Origin: Micromonospora costi
GTDB lineage: Bacteria; Actinomycetota; Actinomycetes; Mycobacteriales; Micromonosporaceae
Assembly (NCBI RefSeq): GCF_003626655.1
Contig: NZ_RBAN01000010.1
Span: forward strand, 36,757 to 100,756
Direction of reading: 5' to 3'
DNA: 64,000 bases
The notes under the pieces are model-generated. The model did no database searches. It had not been told where the DNA came from and saw only the letters and a program-made list of their open reading frames with translations. Shown in pieces: positions 9,761 to 19,404 of this stretch (the first letter of the stretch is position 1; every line of letters starts with the position of its first letter). The position numbers and the translations under genes were made by a program.

Positions 9761-12156
9761 GCGGCCGATCCGACCGGGACGCGCCGGCGTCCATCGACCG
9801 AGGGTCGCCGGACCTGCGGCTGGCCGGGCTCGCCGTGGCGGCCTGGCTCACGGCACTGGCCGGGCTGCACCTCGACGCGGCGACCCTGCTGCTGCTCGCG
9901 GTGCTGGCCGCCGCGCTCTCCGCCGTCGGCGCGCTGCACCTGCTCGGTGTGCTGGGACGCCCCGGGCGTCGCGCCCGGCGGTACGGCTGGATCGCGGTCG
10001 CGGTGGGCATCGGGGTCGTCTGCGGCGGCAGCGCGACCGCGGCCCGGCTCGCCGTACGCGACGCCGCTCCGCTGCGCGCCCTCGCCGACCAGCGCGCGGT
10101 CGTCACCGCCGAGCTGGTCGTCCGCGACGATCCCCGGCCGGTCCGGGGCGCACCGGGCCGTCCGGCCACCCTGCTGGTGCCTGCCGACCTGGTGAGCCTC
10201 ACCGCGCCGGACGGCCGACGGATCACCGGACCGGCCCGGGTGCTGGTGCTGGCCACCGGTCCGGGTTGGCAGGGGCTCCTGCCGGGGCAGCGGCTCGCCG
10301 CGCGGGGACGCCTCGACATTCCCCGCGGCGGCGACCTCACGGCCGTCGTGCTGAGCGCCAGCGGTCCGCCGGAACGCCACGGCACCCCCTCCTGGGCGCA
10401 GCGGGCCGCCGGGTCGCTCCGCGCCGGCCTGCAACGCGCCTGCGCACCGCTGCCCGACGAGCAGGGTGGGCTGCTGCCCGGGCTGGTGGTCGGCGACACC
10501 AGCCGGCTGCTGCCCATGGTGGAGGAGGACTTCCGGGCCACCGGCATGACCCACCTCAACGCGGTGTCCGGGTCCAACGTGGCGATCGTGGTCGGCGCCG
10601 TGCTGCTGCTCGCCCGCTGGTCCCGGGCCGGGCCGTGGCTCGCCGCCGGGCTCTGCGGCGTCGCCCTGGTGGGCTTCGTCATCCTGGTGCGCCCGTCGCC
10701 GAGCGTGGTACGCGCCGCCACCATGGGCGCCATCGGGCTGGCGGCGCTGGCCGCCGGGCGCCCCCGGGCCGCCCTGCCCGCGCTGGCCGCCGCGGTCACC
10801 GTGCTGGTGCTGCTCGACCCCGAGCTGGCCGGCGACGCGGGGTTCGCGCTCTCCGTCCTGGCCACCGGCGGATTGCTGCTGCTCGCGCCGCGGTGGCGGG
10901 ACGGGCTGCGGCGGCGGGGCGTACCGGCCGGGCTGGCCGAGGCGCTGGCGGTGCCCGCCGCCGCCCAACTGGCCTGCGGGCCCGTGGTGGCCGGGCTGTC
11001 CGGCACGGTGAGCGTGGTCGCCGTGCCGGCGAACCTGCTGGCCGTGCCGGCCATCGCGCCGGCCACCGTGCTCGGCGTCGTGGCGGCGGCCGTGTCCCCG
11101 CTGTGGCCGGCGGGCGCCGAGTTCGCGGCCTGGCTGGCGAGCTGGCCGGCGTGGTGGCTGGTCCTGGTGGCCCGGTACGGCGCCCGGCTGCCGGCGGGCA
11201 CGCTGCCGTGGCCGGGCGGCGTCCCCGGCGCCCTGTTGCTGGCGGGACTCACCGTGGCGCTGCTCGTCGCGGTCCGGCGGCCCGTGGTGCGTCGGCTGGT
11301 GGCGGTGGTGGCCGTGGCGGTGGTGCTGGGCACCCTGCCGGTGCGGCTGGTCGCCCGGGGCTGGCCCCCGCCCGGGTGGGTCGTGGTGGCGTGCGCGGTG
11401 GGCCAGGGCGACACGGTGGTGCTGCCGGTCTCGGCCGGCCGGGCGGTGGTGGTCGACGCGGGGCCGGAGCCGGCGGCGGTGGACGGGTGCCTGCGCCGGC
11501 TGGGCGTCCGCGAGGTGCCGCTGCTCGTGGTCAGCCACCTCCACGCCGACCACGTGGGCGGGATCGAGGGCGTGTTTCGGGGGCGTCGGGTGGCCGCCGT
11601 GCTCGCCCCGGTCTCCGACGAGCCCGAGACCGGGCGGGCCCTGGTGCGGTCCGCGGCCGCCGCGGGGCGGGCGCGGCTGCTCACCGCGTCGACCGGCTGG
11701 GCGTACCGGGCGGGCCACATCGACCTGGTGCTGCTCGGCCCGCCGTACCCGCTGCGCGGCACCCGCTCCGACCCGAACAACAACTCGCTGGTGCTGCGCG
11801 CCACGGTGGCGGGCGTACGGGTCCTGCTTCCCGGCGACGCCGAGACCGAGGAACAGCGGGCACTGCTGGACCGGTCGCCGCCCGGCGCGCTGCGGGCCGA
11901 GGTGTTGAAGGTGGCGCACCACGGCTCCGCCTACCAGGATCCAGCGTTCCTGGACGCGGTTCGCCCCGCCGTCGCGCTCGTCCCGGTAGGCGCCGGGAAC
12001 ACGTACGGCCACCCGGATCCCGGCCTGCTCGCGGATCTGGGCAGGGACGGCGTACGGGTGCTGCGTACCGACACCGACGGCGACGTGGCCGCTGTCCACG
12101 GCGAGCGCGGCCTCGCCGTCGTCACCCGGGGCGTGCCACCGGGTCGGCGGTCGTGA
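9757..12156 (+). CDS. comEC: ComEC/Rec2 DNA-uptake channel protein
   Basis: 799 residues. N-terminal hydrophobic and OB-like part (about 1-220), then the competence domain with multiple membrane helices (VSGSNVAIVVGAVLLLARW and following), and a C-terminal metallo-beta-lactamase domain with SHLHADHVGG and KVAHHGS, suggesting nuclease activity on incoming DNA. GTG start overlapping the comEA stop (GTGA), hence coupled translation. Length and domain order are normal. Very GC-rich but consistent with its neighbours. Confidence 0.94.
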   Translation: MSGRSDRDAPASIDRGSPDLRLAGLAVAAWLTALAGLHLDAATLLLLAVLAAALSAVGALHLLGVLGRPGRRARRYGWIAVAVGIGVVCGGSATAARLAVRDAAPLRALADQRAVVTAELVVRDDPRPVRGAPGRPATLLVPADLVSLTAPDGRRITGPARVLVLATGPGWQGLLPGQRLAARGRLDIPRGGDLTAVVLSASGPPERHGTPSWAQRAAGSLRAGLQRACAPLPDEQGGLLPGLVVGDTSRLLPMVEEDFRATGMTHLNAVSGSNVAIVVGAVLLLARWSRAGPWLAAGLCGVALVGFVILVRPSPSVVRAATMGAIGLAALAAGRPRAALPALAAAVTVLVLLDPELAGDAGFALSVLATGGLLLLAPRWRDGLRRRGVPAGLAEALAVPAAAQLACGPVVAGLSGTVSVVAVPANLLAVPAIAPATVLGVVAAAVSPLWPAGAEFAAWLASWPAWWLVLVARYGARLPAGTLPWPGGVPGALLLAGLTVALLVAVRRPVVRRLVAVVAVAVVLGTLPVRLVARGWPPPGWVVVACAVGQGDTVVLPVSAGRAVVVDAGPEPAAVDGCLRRLGVREVPLLVVSHLHADHVGGIEGVFRGRRVAAVLAPVSDEPETGRALVRSAAAAGRARLLTASTGWAYRAGHIDLVLLGPPYPLRGTRSDPNNNSLVLRATVAGVRVLLPGDAETEEQRALLDRSPPGALRAEVLKVAHHGSAYQDPAFLDAVRPAVALVPVGAGNTYGHPDPGLLADLGRDGVRVLRTDTDGDVAAVHGERGLAVVTRGVPPGRRS

Positions 12157-12212
12157 CGGGCCTCGGGCGACCATACGTCACGGGAGAGAATTGAGGGACT
12201 GCATGGTGGATT

Positions 12213-12224
12213 GACATAAATGTC
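12213..12224. promoter_or_regulatory. AT-rich dyad and -35-like box between comEC and holA
   Basis: The 154-bp gap holds TTGACA (12211-12216) overlapping the dyad GACAT-AA-ATGTC, in a stretch far more AT-rich than its surroundings. No good -10 follows at 17 bp, so it may be an operator rather than a promoter. Nothing else is visible in the gap. Confidence 0.3.
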
Positions 12225-12310
12225 TGGATTTGCACTGAGTGCGGGCTCCGCCATCCGAGTGGCCGGTGAGCAGGCACGATCCGGTCGCGGCCCGTGCGAA
12301 TATGGGCGAC

Positions 12311-13282
12311 GTGACCCCCGCCAGCCTCGCCCCCATTCTGCTCGTTCTCGGCGACGAGGAGCTGCTCGCCACGCGCGCGGTGTCCGAAGCCGTGGCCAGA
12401 GCGCGCAGCGTCGACCCCGATGTGGACGTCCGCGAGTACCAGGCCGGCACACTCACGGCGGGGGAGCTCGCCGAGATGCTCAGCCCTTCCCTGTTCGGCG
12501 GGCGGCGGCTGCTGGTGCTGCGCTCCGGCCAGGACGCCCGCAAGGACCTCGTGGCGGCCCTGCTGGCGTACGCCAAGAATCCCGACCCGGATGTGCAGCT
12601 CGTCGTCCTGCACCTCGGTGCGGCCAAGGGCAAGGCGTTCGCCGAGGGGCTGAAGGCGGCCGGCGCGACGGTGGTGCCGGCCGCGAAGCTCAAGGGGCAC
12701 CGCGACCGGGTCGCCTTCGTCCGCGACGAGATCCGCCGCGGCGGTGGCAAGTGCACCGAGGACGCGGCCGAGGCCCTGATCGCGGCGGTCGGCAACGACC
12801 TCCGCGAGCTTGCCGCCGCCTGCTCCCAACTGATCGCCGACACCGACGGGCGGATCGGCGCGGACACGGTGGCGCGGTACTACCGGGGGCGCGTGGAGGT
12901 GAGCGGCTTCACGGTGGCTGACGCCACCATGGTCGGTGACGTTCCGGCCGCGCTGGAGGCGCTGCGGTGGGCGCTGCACGTCGGCGTCGACCCGGTGCCG
13001 ATCGCCGACGCCCTCGCCGACGGCGTCCGCACCGTGGCGCGCGTGGCGTCCGCCGGGCGGGGCAGCCCGTACCAACTGGCGAGCACGCTCGGCATGCCCG
13101 CCTGGAAGATCGAGCGCGCGCAGCGGCAGGGCCGGGGCTGGACGCCGGACGGCCTGGTGCTGGCCATGCAGGCCGCCGCCGAGTGCAACGCGGCCGTCAA
13201 GGGCGGCTCGGACGACCGGGCGTACGCCCTGGAGCGGGCCGTCTTCACGATGGCGGCCGCCCGGCAGGGTGGCGCCCGGTGA
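12311..13282 (+). CDS. holA: DNA polymerase III delta subunit
   Basis: Clamp-loader subunit that opens the sliding clamp for the replicative polymerase. 323 residues with the HolA pattern ILLVLGDEELLATRAV at the N-terminus, the Rossmann-like first domain (SLFGGRRLLVLR), and the C-terminal helical collar (RWALHVGVDPVPIADALADGVRTVARV). The GTG at 12311 is preferred over the ATG at 12302: GAATAT sits 7 nt before it and no ribosome site exists for either. Downstream gene starts inside its stop codon. The position after comEC matches M. tuberculosis Rv2413c. Confidence 0.92.
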   Translation: MTPASLAPILLVLGDEELLATRAVSEAVARARSVDPDVDVREYQAGTLTAGELAEMLSPSLFGGRRLLVLRSGQDARKDLVAALLAYAKNPDPDVQLVVLHLGAAKGKAFAEGLKAAGATVVPAAKLKGHRDRVAFVRDEIRRGGGKCTEDAAEALIAAVGNDLRELAAACSQLIADTDGRIGADTVARYYRGRVEVSGFTVADATMVGDVPAALEALRWALHVGVDPVPIADALADGVRTVARVASAGRGSPYQLASTLGMPAWKIERAQRQGRGWTPDGLVLAMQAAAECNAAVKGGSDDRAYALERAVFTMAAARQGGAR

Positions 13283-13716
13283 GCGGACCGGTCCGCACGG
13301 CGTGGGCCACTCTCGCCGCCGACGAGGAGCAGTTTCGCCCGCTCTACGCGCGGGTGCTCGGGCTGCGGTTCGTCAACCCCGGCGGCGTGCTCTGTTTCCT
13401 CTTCTTCGAGGGGACGGTGGCGCTCGCCGCGCTGCTCGCCCTCGCCGAACTGGTCAGCTGGTGGGCGGTGGTCGTGCTGCCGGCCGTCGTGGCGGTGATG
13501 GTGAAGCTCAACGACATGGTGGCCGCCGTGGTGGTCCGGTCCGCGGCGCTCGTGCCCGAGCAGGAGCGCGACCGGTTCCGCCGGCAGATGGAGCCGGCCG
13601 TCGGGCGTGCCCGGGTGGACTGGATCACCCACAGCGTGACCGGGATCGTGGTGTCGGCCGAGCCGGCCGAGCGCCGGACCGCCCCGGACGCGCCGAAGCC
13701 CGACCGCCCGGCCTGA
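13279..13716 (+). CDS. Small two-helix membrane protein, unknown function
   Basis: 145 residues, not recognised as a named family. Seen: two adjacent hydrophobic helices (about residues 35-55 and 57-75) separated by SWW, a polar N-terminus, and a charged C-terminus ending in a Pro-rich tail. The start GTG overlaps the holA stop (GTGA), so it is coupled to holA. Function not assignable. Confidence 0.75.
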   Translation: MSGPVRTAWATLAADEEQFRPLYARVLGLRFVNPGGVLCFLFFEGTVALAALLALAELVSWWAVVVLPAVVAVMVKLNDMVAAVVVRSAALVPEQERDRFRRQMEPAVGRARVDWITHSVTGIVVSAEPAERRTAPDAPKPDRPA

Positions 13717-13820
13717 CCGAGCCGCCCGCGCCGGCCGACCGCCCCGAAGCCCGGCCTGACGGCGCCTATCCTCGCCCGGCCGCTGGTGGCGGCCCGGACC
13801 CGGCCCCCTGGACCTCACGG

Positions 13821-13909
13821 CGCGCGTGATCCACACCGCTTCGCCGATATGGCGGTATCCAGCTCTCCGGGACCCCGCCGTGTCGCCGGAACGGTGTGGA
13901 TCACGCGCG
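13821..13909. repeat. Long intergenic palindrome, GATC-ended family, copy 2
   Basis: Perfect 18-bp arms (13821-13838 and 13892-13909; outer sequence CGCGCGTGATCCACACCG) around a 53-nt centre. It lies between the convergent holA-side unit and rpsT. Arm sequence differs from the other copies, but GATC again lies near the outer end. Confidence 0.85.
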
Positions 13910-13930
13910 GGCTGGGGGACGCGGACAGCA

Positions 13931-13962
13931 GGAAGCCCCCGAGCAGGTGCTCGGAGGCTTCC
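13931..13962 (-). terminator. rpsT terminator
   Basis: Stem GGAAGCC-C-CCGAGCA paired with TGCTCGG-A-GGCTTCC, one C.A mismatch, 2-nt loop between, 21 bp downstream of the rpsT stop on the minus strand. Confidence 0.8.
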
Positions 13963-13983
13963 TGGAAGGTCTGCCGTTGCCGG

Positions 13984-14250
13984 TCAGGCGGAGAACGACG
14001 CGACGCGCTGGGCGATCGCGGACTTCCGGTTCGCGGCCTGGTTGGCGTGGATCACGCCCTTGCTGACCGCCTTGTCGAGCTTGCGGGAGGCGTCCCGCAT
14101 CAGGGCGGTGGCCTGCTCGACGTCGCCGGTCTCGGCGGCCTCGTGGAACTTGCGGATGGCGGTCTTCAGCGACGACTTGACCGACTTGTTACGCAGCCGG
14201 CGCTTCTCGTTCTGCCGGTTGCGCTTGATCTGGGACTTGATGTTCGCCAC
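13984..14250 (-). CDS. rpsT: 30S ribosomal protein S20
   Basis: Primary 16S rRNA-binding protein of the small subunit. 88 residues, basic, with the typical start ANIKSQIKRNRQNEKRRLRNKS and the C-terminal NQAANRKSAIAQR. The GTG at 14250 is chosen because all S20 proteins begin with (M)ANIK; the longer ATG reading adds a non-conserved tail. A weak ribosome site (ACGAGG) precedes it. Single-gene unit with its own terminator. Confidence 0.97.
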   Translation of the reverse strand: MANIKSQIKRNRQNEKRRLRNKSVKSSLKTAIRKFHEAAETGDVEQATALMRDASRKLDKAVSKGVIHANQAANRKSAIAQRVASFSA

Positions 14251-14391
14251 GCGACAGCCTCGTCTTGATAGCTCGGGTTGGTCAGCTTGTGCGCGCAACG
14301 AGCATGAGTCATCGCCGCGCGAAAAGTCAGGTTACCAGGTCGGCCCCGGACGAGCCAAAACGGCACCCGATCCGGGCCCGCTCCGCCGGGC

Positions 14392-14449
14392 GGCCACGTC
14401 GTCAGGTCCAGCCCTGCCGCGGCCACGTGGTCAGGTCCAGCCCTGCCGG
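14392..14449. repeat. 29-bp tandem duplication covering the end of the phosphotransferase gene
   Basis: Two adjacent 29-bp copies (14392-14420 and 14421-14449) differing at two positions. Copy 2 contains the last codons and stop of the phosphotransferase gene; copy 1 lies just past it. The rest of the 14299-14391 gap shows only the rpsT leader. Confidence 0.85.
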
Positions 14450-15414
14450 GCGGCGAGCCAGGCGAGGGCCTGCTCACCGCTCCACCGGTTGTGCCGCCGG
14501 ATCTGCGGCGACGCGGTCGGTGGGGTCGCCGCGGCCGTGGTGAGGAAGTACCCGGCCAGCGCGGCGAGCGTCACGTCCAGCGCGTCCGCGGGCGCCCGGG
14601 CGGCCGCCGGATGGTCCGCGAAGAGCCGGTCGACGTCCAACCCGCTCGCGTAGCCCGTGATCAGGAGGCCGGCCAGGTCGAACCAGGCCGGGCCGCGGCA
14701 CACCCAGGTCCAGTCGCAGAACCAGGCCGCTCCCGCCCGGTCGATCAGCACGTTGTCCAGTCGCAGGTCGCCGTGGATCAGGCTGTCCGGCGGCGTGGCG
14801 GCCGCGTAACCAGGTAGCCGGGACTCCAGCGCGACCAGCTCGGCGAGCCGGCCGTCGACTCCAGCGGGTAGCGCGGGCGCCGGTTCCCGGCCGGCGGCCA
14901 CCTCGCCCCACCAGAGGATGTCCTCGCGCGCCAGGTCGGCGAGCCGGGGTGGATCGAGGGCGAGCAGGTCGACCGGCGGGTCGGCGAGCGCCGCGGCCAG
15001 GTCGGCGTACCCGGCCAGGGTGGCGGTGAGTTCCTCCGGCGACCAGGGCAGGCCGGGCGTGTGCCCGTCGACGGCGTCGAGGCAGATGGCGTACCAGCCG
15101 GCCGCGTCGAGGGTCCAGCGCAGCCGGGGGACGGGCAGCCCGGCGGGGAGCCGGGCGAGGATCGCGGCCTCCCGGGCGTACCAGTCGACCAGCCGCGGCT
15201 GCTCGCCCCGCCCGGCCGCCTTGAGGAAGGCGGACGATCCGTCGGCGGTGGTCAGCACGGCGGCGAAGCCCCGGGTGAAGCCCGCGCCGGCGACGTGCGC
15301 GTCGACGACCGGGGCGCCCAGCCGCTCGGCGACCGCCGACCGCAGGCCGGCCGGCAGCTCGGTCCAGCCCGGCCGCACGGCGGTGGCGTGATAGGGCGGC
15401 GGTGTGGTGGGCAC
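14431..15414 (-). CDS. Aminoglycoside phosphotransferase-fold kinase
   Basis: 327 residues. Protein-kinase-like APH fold: N-lobe with GFTRGFAAVL and the Lys in AFLKAAG, hinge region, Brenner catalytic loop SLIHGDLRLDNVL and the metal-binding Asp in WFCDWTWVCRGPAWFD. Such proteins phosphorylate antibiotics, sugars or choline-like small molecules; the substrate is unknown and resistance should not be assumed. The GTG at 15414 has no clear ribosome site. Independent gene with divergent partner DUF4240 upstream. Confidence 0.87.
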   Translation of the reverse strand: MPTTPPPYHATAVRPGWTELPAGLRSAVAERLGAPVVDAHVAGAGFTRGFAAVLTTADGSSAFLKAAGRGEQPRLVDWYAREAAILARLPAGLPVPRLRWTLDAAGWYAICLDAVDGHTPGLPWSPEELTATLAGYADLAAALADPPVDLLALDPPRLADLAREDILWWGEVAAGREPAPALPAGVDGRLAELVALESRLPGYAAATPPDSLIHGDLRLDNVLIDRAGAAWFCDWTWVCRGPAWFDLAGLLITGYASGLDVDRLFADHPAAARAPADALDVTLAALAGYFLTTAAATPPTASPQIRRHNRWSGEQALAWLAARQGWT

Positions 15415-15554
15415 GCCCCCATGCTGTCGTACCCCGCCGGGAGCATGTCGTCATGCACGCCGACGACGTCCGGGGCTCGGCCGCGGCCGACCCCGCGCCG
15501 CACCAGGTTCTTCCCGCTGCCCCCGCGGCGGGCGGTCTGAGAGACTGCCAGGCC

Positions 15555-16091
15555 ATGAGGACCGACGACTTCTGGCAGCTGATCGACCGCGCCCGGGCCG
15601 GTGGCGGGGGAGAGGCCGACGCGGTGGCCGCCCGGGCGGTGGCACTGCTGGCCGAGCGCGACCCGGCCGACATCGTCGGGTACGCCCACCACCAGCGCCG
15701 GGTGCTCGCCGCCAGCCACACCGTCGACCTCTGGGGCGCCGCCTATCTGATCAACGGCGGGGCCTCCGACGACGGCTTCGAGTACTTCCGCGGCTGGCTC
15801 ATGGCCCAGGGCCGGGCAGTCTTCGCCCGGGCGGTCGCCGACCCGGACTCGCTGGCCGAGCTGCCGCAGATCCGGGCCGCCGCGCTCTCCGGCGAGGAGT
15901 TCGAGTCGGAGGACATGCTGGCGGTGCCCTGGGAGGCGTACCGCAAGGCGACCGCGACCGACCTCCCGGCCGACCGCGACCCGGTGGCCGTGCCGGATCT
16001 CAACGACTTCTGGGACTTCGACGACGAGGAGGAGGCCCGGCGGCGCCTTCCGCGCCTCGCGGCGCTCTTCGTGGAGCCGCCGGAGGAGTGA
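15555..16091 (+). CDS. DUF4240 domain protein
   Basis: 178 residues. Begins MRTDDFWQLIDRAR, the usual DUF4240 opening, and contains LWGAAYLINGGASDDGFEYFRGWLMAQGR. The acidic C-terminus (DFWDFDDEEEARRRLP) is also typical. The family has no established biochemical role. The ATG at 15555 is chosen as the family start; upstream in-frame codons read through the region divergent from the kinase gene. Followed by a hairpin and lepA. Confidence 0.85.
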   Translation: MRTDDFWQLIDRARAGGGGEADAVAARAVALLAERDPADIVGYAHHQRRVLAASHTVDLWGAAYLINGGASDDGFEYFRGWLMAQGRAVFARAVADPDSLAELPQIRAAALSGEEFESEDMLAVPWEAYRKATATDLPADRDPVAVPDLNDFWDFDDEEEARRRLPRLAALFVEPPEE

Positions 16092-16127
16092 TCCGACCGC
16101 GCGCGGGGCGGCGTGGGAGCATAGAGG

Positions 16128-16148
16128 GGGCCGGCGTCACGCCGGCCC
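16128..16148 (+). terminator. Hairpin after the DUF4240 gene
   Basis: Perfect 10-bp stem GGGCCGGCGT/ACGCCGGCCC with a minimal loop, 37 bp past the DUF4240 stop and 30 bp before lepA. It could equally sit in the lepA leader. Confidence 0.5.
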
Positions 16149-16178
16149 GCTCACGTCAGCCGACCAGAACGGACAGCT

Positions 16179-18056
<1,878 letters not shown>

Positions 18057-18070
18057 CCACCCGCGTACGG

Positions 18071-18127
18071 CGGCCGGCCCTCGAAGGGTCGGGACGATGC
18101 GTCCCGGTGCCCGAAGGGAGCCGGCCG
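18071..18127 (+). terminator. Possible branched terminator after lepA
   Basis: Outer 8-bp stem CGGCCGGC/GCCGGCCG enclosing an inner stem GGGACGATGCGTCCC (18091-18105), starting 15 bp after lepA. The remaining gap to glsB1 holds GGAATTTTTCC (18154-18164) and the promoter at 18286. Confidence 0.4.
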
Positions 18128-18285
18128 TCGCCGTGTCCGGGCCCGTCCGGTAAGGAATTTTTCCCCCGGCGCCGGCCTGCCCTCCGGGTGCCCCACACCG
18201 GCTCCGACCTGGGTGGACGGTGCCTCCGGTCGATGGGACGGGAGGGCGGCGATCGACGGACGACGACGTTTCGGCCGGTGCTCCG

Positions 18286-18311
18286 GTTTGGCTTTTCGAC
18301 GGCTCGGGAAC
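18286..18311 (+). promoter_or_regulatory. Stress-sigma-like promoter of glsB copy 1
   Basis: GTTTGG-N14-GGGAAC. This resembles the GTTT...GGGTA class read by SigB/SigH-type factors in actinomycetes. The identical boxes and spacing occur before copy 2 although the sequence between differs. A dyad CACAC-ATC-GTGTG (18334-18346) lies in the leader. Confidence 0.65.
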
Positions 18312-18370
18312 TTAGCGGCCACGACAGGAAGCACACACATCGTGTGACACATTCTTGAAGGAGGGCGACC

Positions 18371-18655
18371 GTGGAGCTGACCGTTTGGGGCATCATCACC
18401 GCGCTCATCGTTGGTCTGATCGTCGGGGCGCTGGGTCGTCTGGTCGTCCCGGGCCGGCAGGACATGCCGATGTGGCTGCACATGCTGATCGGTGTGGGTG
18501 CCGCGCTGCTCGGTACGGTGCTGGCGCGGGCGCTGGGCATCGCGACGGAGACCGCCGGTATCGACTGGGGTGAGCTGCTGGTGCAGGTTGTGCTGGCCGC
18601 CATCGCGGTGGCTCTGGTGGCCGGAGTGGGCCGCCGGCGCAGCGTCACGCGGTGA
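18371..18655 (+). CDS. GlsB/YeaQ/YmgE-type small membrane protein, copy 1
   Basis: 94 residues, transglycosylase-associated protein family (Pfam Transgly_assoc). Three hydrophobic helices: WGIITALIVGLIVGALGRLV, MLIGVGAALLGTVLARALG and LLVQVVLAAIAVALVAG. Family members are stress-induced envelope proteins of unclear mechanism. GTG start preceded by AAGGAGGG. Almost identical to the copy 508 bp downstream: only the last residues differ (GVGRRRSVTR versus GLGRRRSVTYR). The stress-type promoter and leader dyad suggest expression under envelope or osmotic stress. Confidence 0.9.
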   Translation: MELTVWGIITALIVGLIVGALGRLVVPGRQDMPMWLHMLIGVGAALLGTVLARALGIATETAGIDWGELLVQVVLAAIAVALVAGVGRRRSVTR

Positions 18656-18692
18656 CGACGGCCGGCCAGGGGCCGGCGACAGCGCTGACGGA

Positions 18693-18724
18693 ACGGGCGT
18701 CCGACCGAGGGGTCGGGCGCCCGT
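18693..18724 (+). terminator. Terminator of glsB copy 1
   Basis: 14-bp stem ACGGGCGTCCGACC/GGTCGGGCGCCCGT (one T.G pair), loop GAGG, followed by TTTCCTG. Confidence 0.8.
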
Positions 18725-18796
18725 TTCCTGTGTGCCCGGTTCGCCGAAGAACGCGCTGGTACCGGCACGTCCGTCGGGCAGTGTCCCGGAAAGTCG

Positions 18797-18822
18797 GTTT
18801 GGTGCTACGGCCGGTAGGGAAC
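18797..18822 (+). promoter_or_regulatory. Stress-sigma-like promoter of glsB copy 2
   Basis: GTTTGG-N14-GGGAAC, same boxes and spacing as at 18286-18311, 57 bp before the start. A leader dyad CACAC-C-GTGTG is at 18844-18854. Conservation of boxes against a diverged background is the main support. Confidence 0.65.
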
Positions 18823-18878
18823 CTATCCGTCAGACAGAAAGCACACACCGTGTGACGTACTTCTGAAGGAGGGCGACC

Positions 18879-19166
18879 GTGGAGCTGACCGTTTGGGGCA
18901 TCATCACCGCGCTCATCGTTGGTCTGATCGTCGGGGCGCTGGGTCGTCTGGTCGTCCCGGGCCGGCAGGACATGCCGATGTGGCTGCACATGCTGATCGG
19001 TGTGGGTGCCGCGCTGCTCGGTACGGTGCTGGCGCGGGCGCTGGGCATCGCGACGGAGACCGCTGGTATCGACTGGGGTGAGCTGCTGGTGCAGGTTGTG
19101 CTGGCCGCCATCGCGGTGGCTCTGGTGGCCGGTCTCGGCCGCCGGCGCAGCGTCACCTACCGGTAA
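18879..19166 (+). CDS. GlsB/YeaQ/YmgE-type small membrane protein, copy 2
   Basis: 95 residues, three membrane helices as in copy 1, identical over the first 85 residues. DNA of the two reading frames is nearly identical, with one silent change visible near the middle, whereas most of the 200-bp stretch between the genes has no counterpart upstream of copy 1. This points to gene conversion or a recent duplication. GTG start with AAGGAGGG. Own promoter and own terminator. Confidence 0.9.
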   Translation: MELTVWGIITALIVGLIVGALGRLVVPGRQDMPMWLHMLIGVGAALLGTVLARALGIATETAGIDWGELLVQVVLAAIAVALVAGLGRRRSVTYR

Positions 19167-19181
19167 TCCATCGACGCGCTC

Positions 19182-19214
19182 AGAGGCGCCCGGCCGTCCC
19201 GGCCGGGCGCCTCT
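19182..19214 (+). terminator. Terminator of glsB copy 2
   Basis: Perfect 15-bp stem AGAGGCGCCCGGCCG/CGGCCGGGCGCCTCT with a TCC loop, 15 bp after the stop. Confidence 0.85.
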
Positions 19215-19334
19215 GTCTGCGCGTACTGCCCCGTCGCGGCCCCTGCCCCGTGGCCTCGGCCTGCGGTACGGTGCGCGCCGGGCGTCGAGACGGCGGACTT
19301 CGTGTCGCCCCGCTTCCGTCGACCGCCCACTGTC

Positions 19335-19357
19335 GTAAAGGATTTTTTCCTACTAAG
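19335..19357. promoter_or_regulatory. AT-rich operator-like site before the sugar ABC operon
   Basis: GTAAAGGATTTTTTCCTACTAAG, split here as GTAAAGGAT and TTTCCTACTAAG, is an imperfect dyad resembling sites of ROK/LacI-type sugar regulators in actinomycetes. It ends 47 bp before the binding-protein start. The regulator is not in the window. The rest of 19215-19404 shows nothing else. Confidence 0.45.
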
Positions 19358-19404
19358 GTGCGGCGGAGAAGGTTAGTGCCAGGCGGCGCGAGGGGAGATG
19401 TGGC

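Noticed and set aside
9727..12174. An 815-codon minus-strand frame opposite comEC
   Set aside because: Low-complexity Gln/Arg/Gly-rich shadow; comEC on the other strand has clear motifs.
14431..15414. Antibiotic resistance gene
   Set aside because: The APH fold alone does not show an antibiotic substrate, and there is no mobile context.
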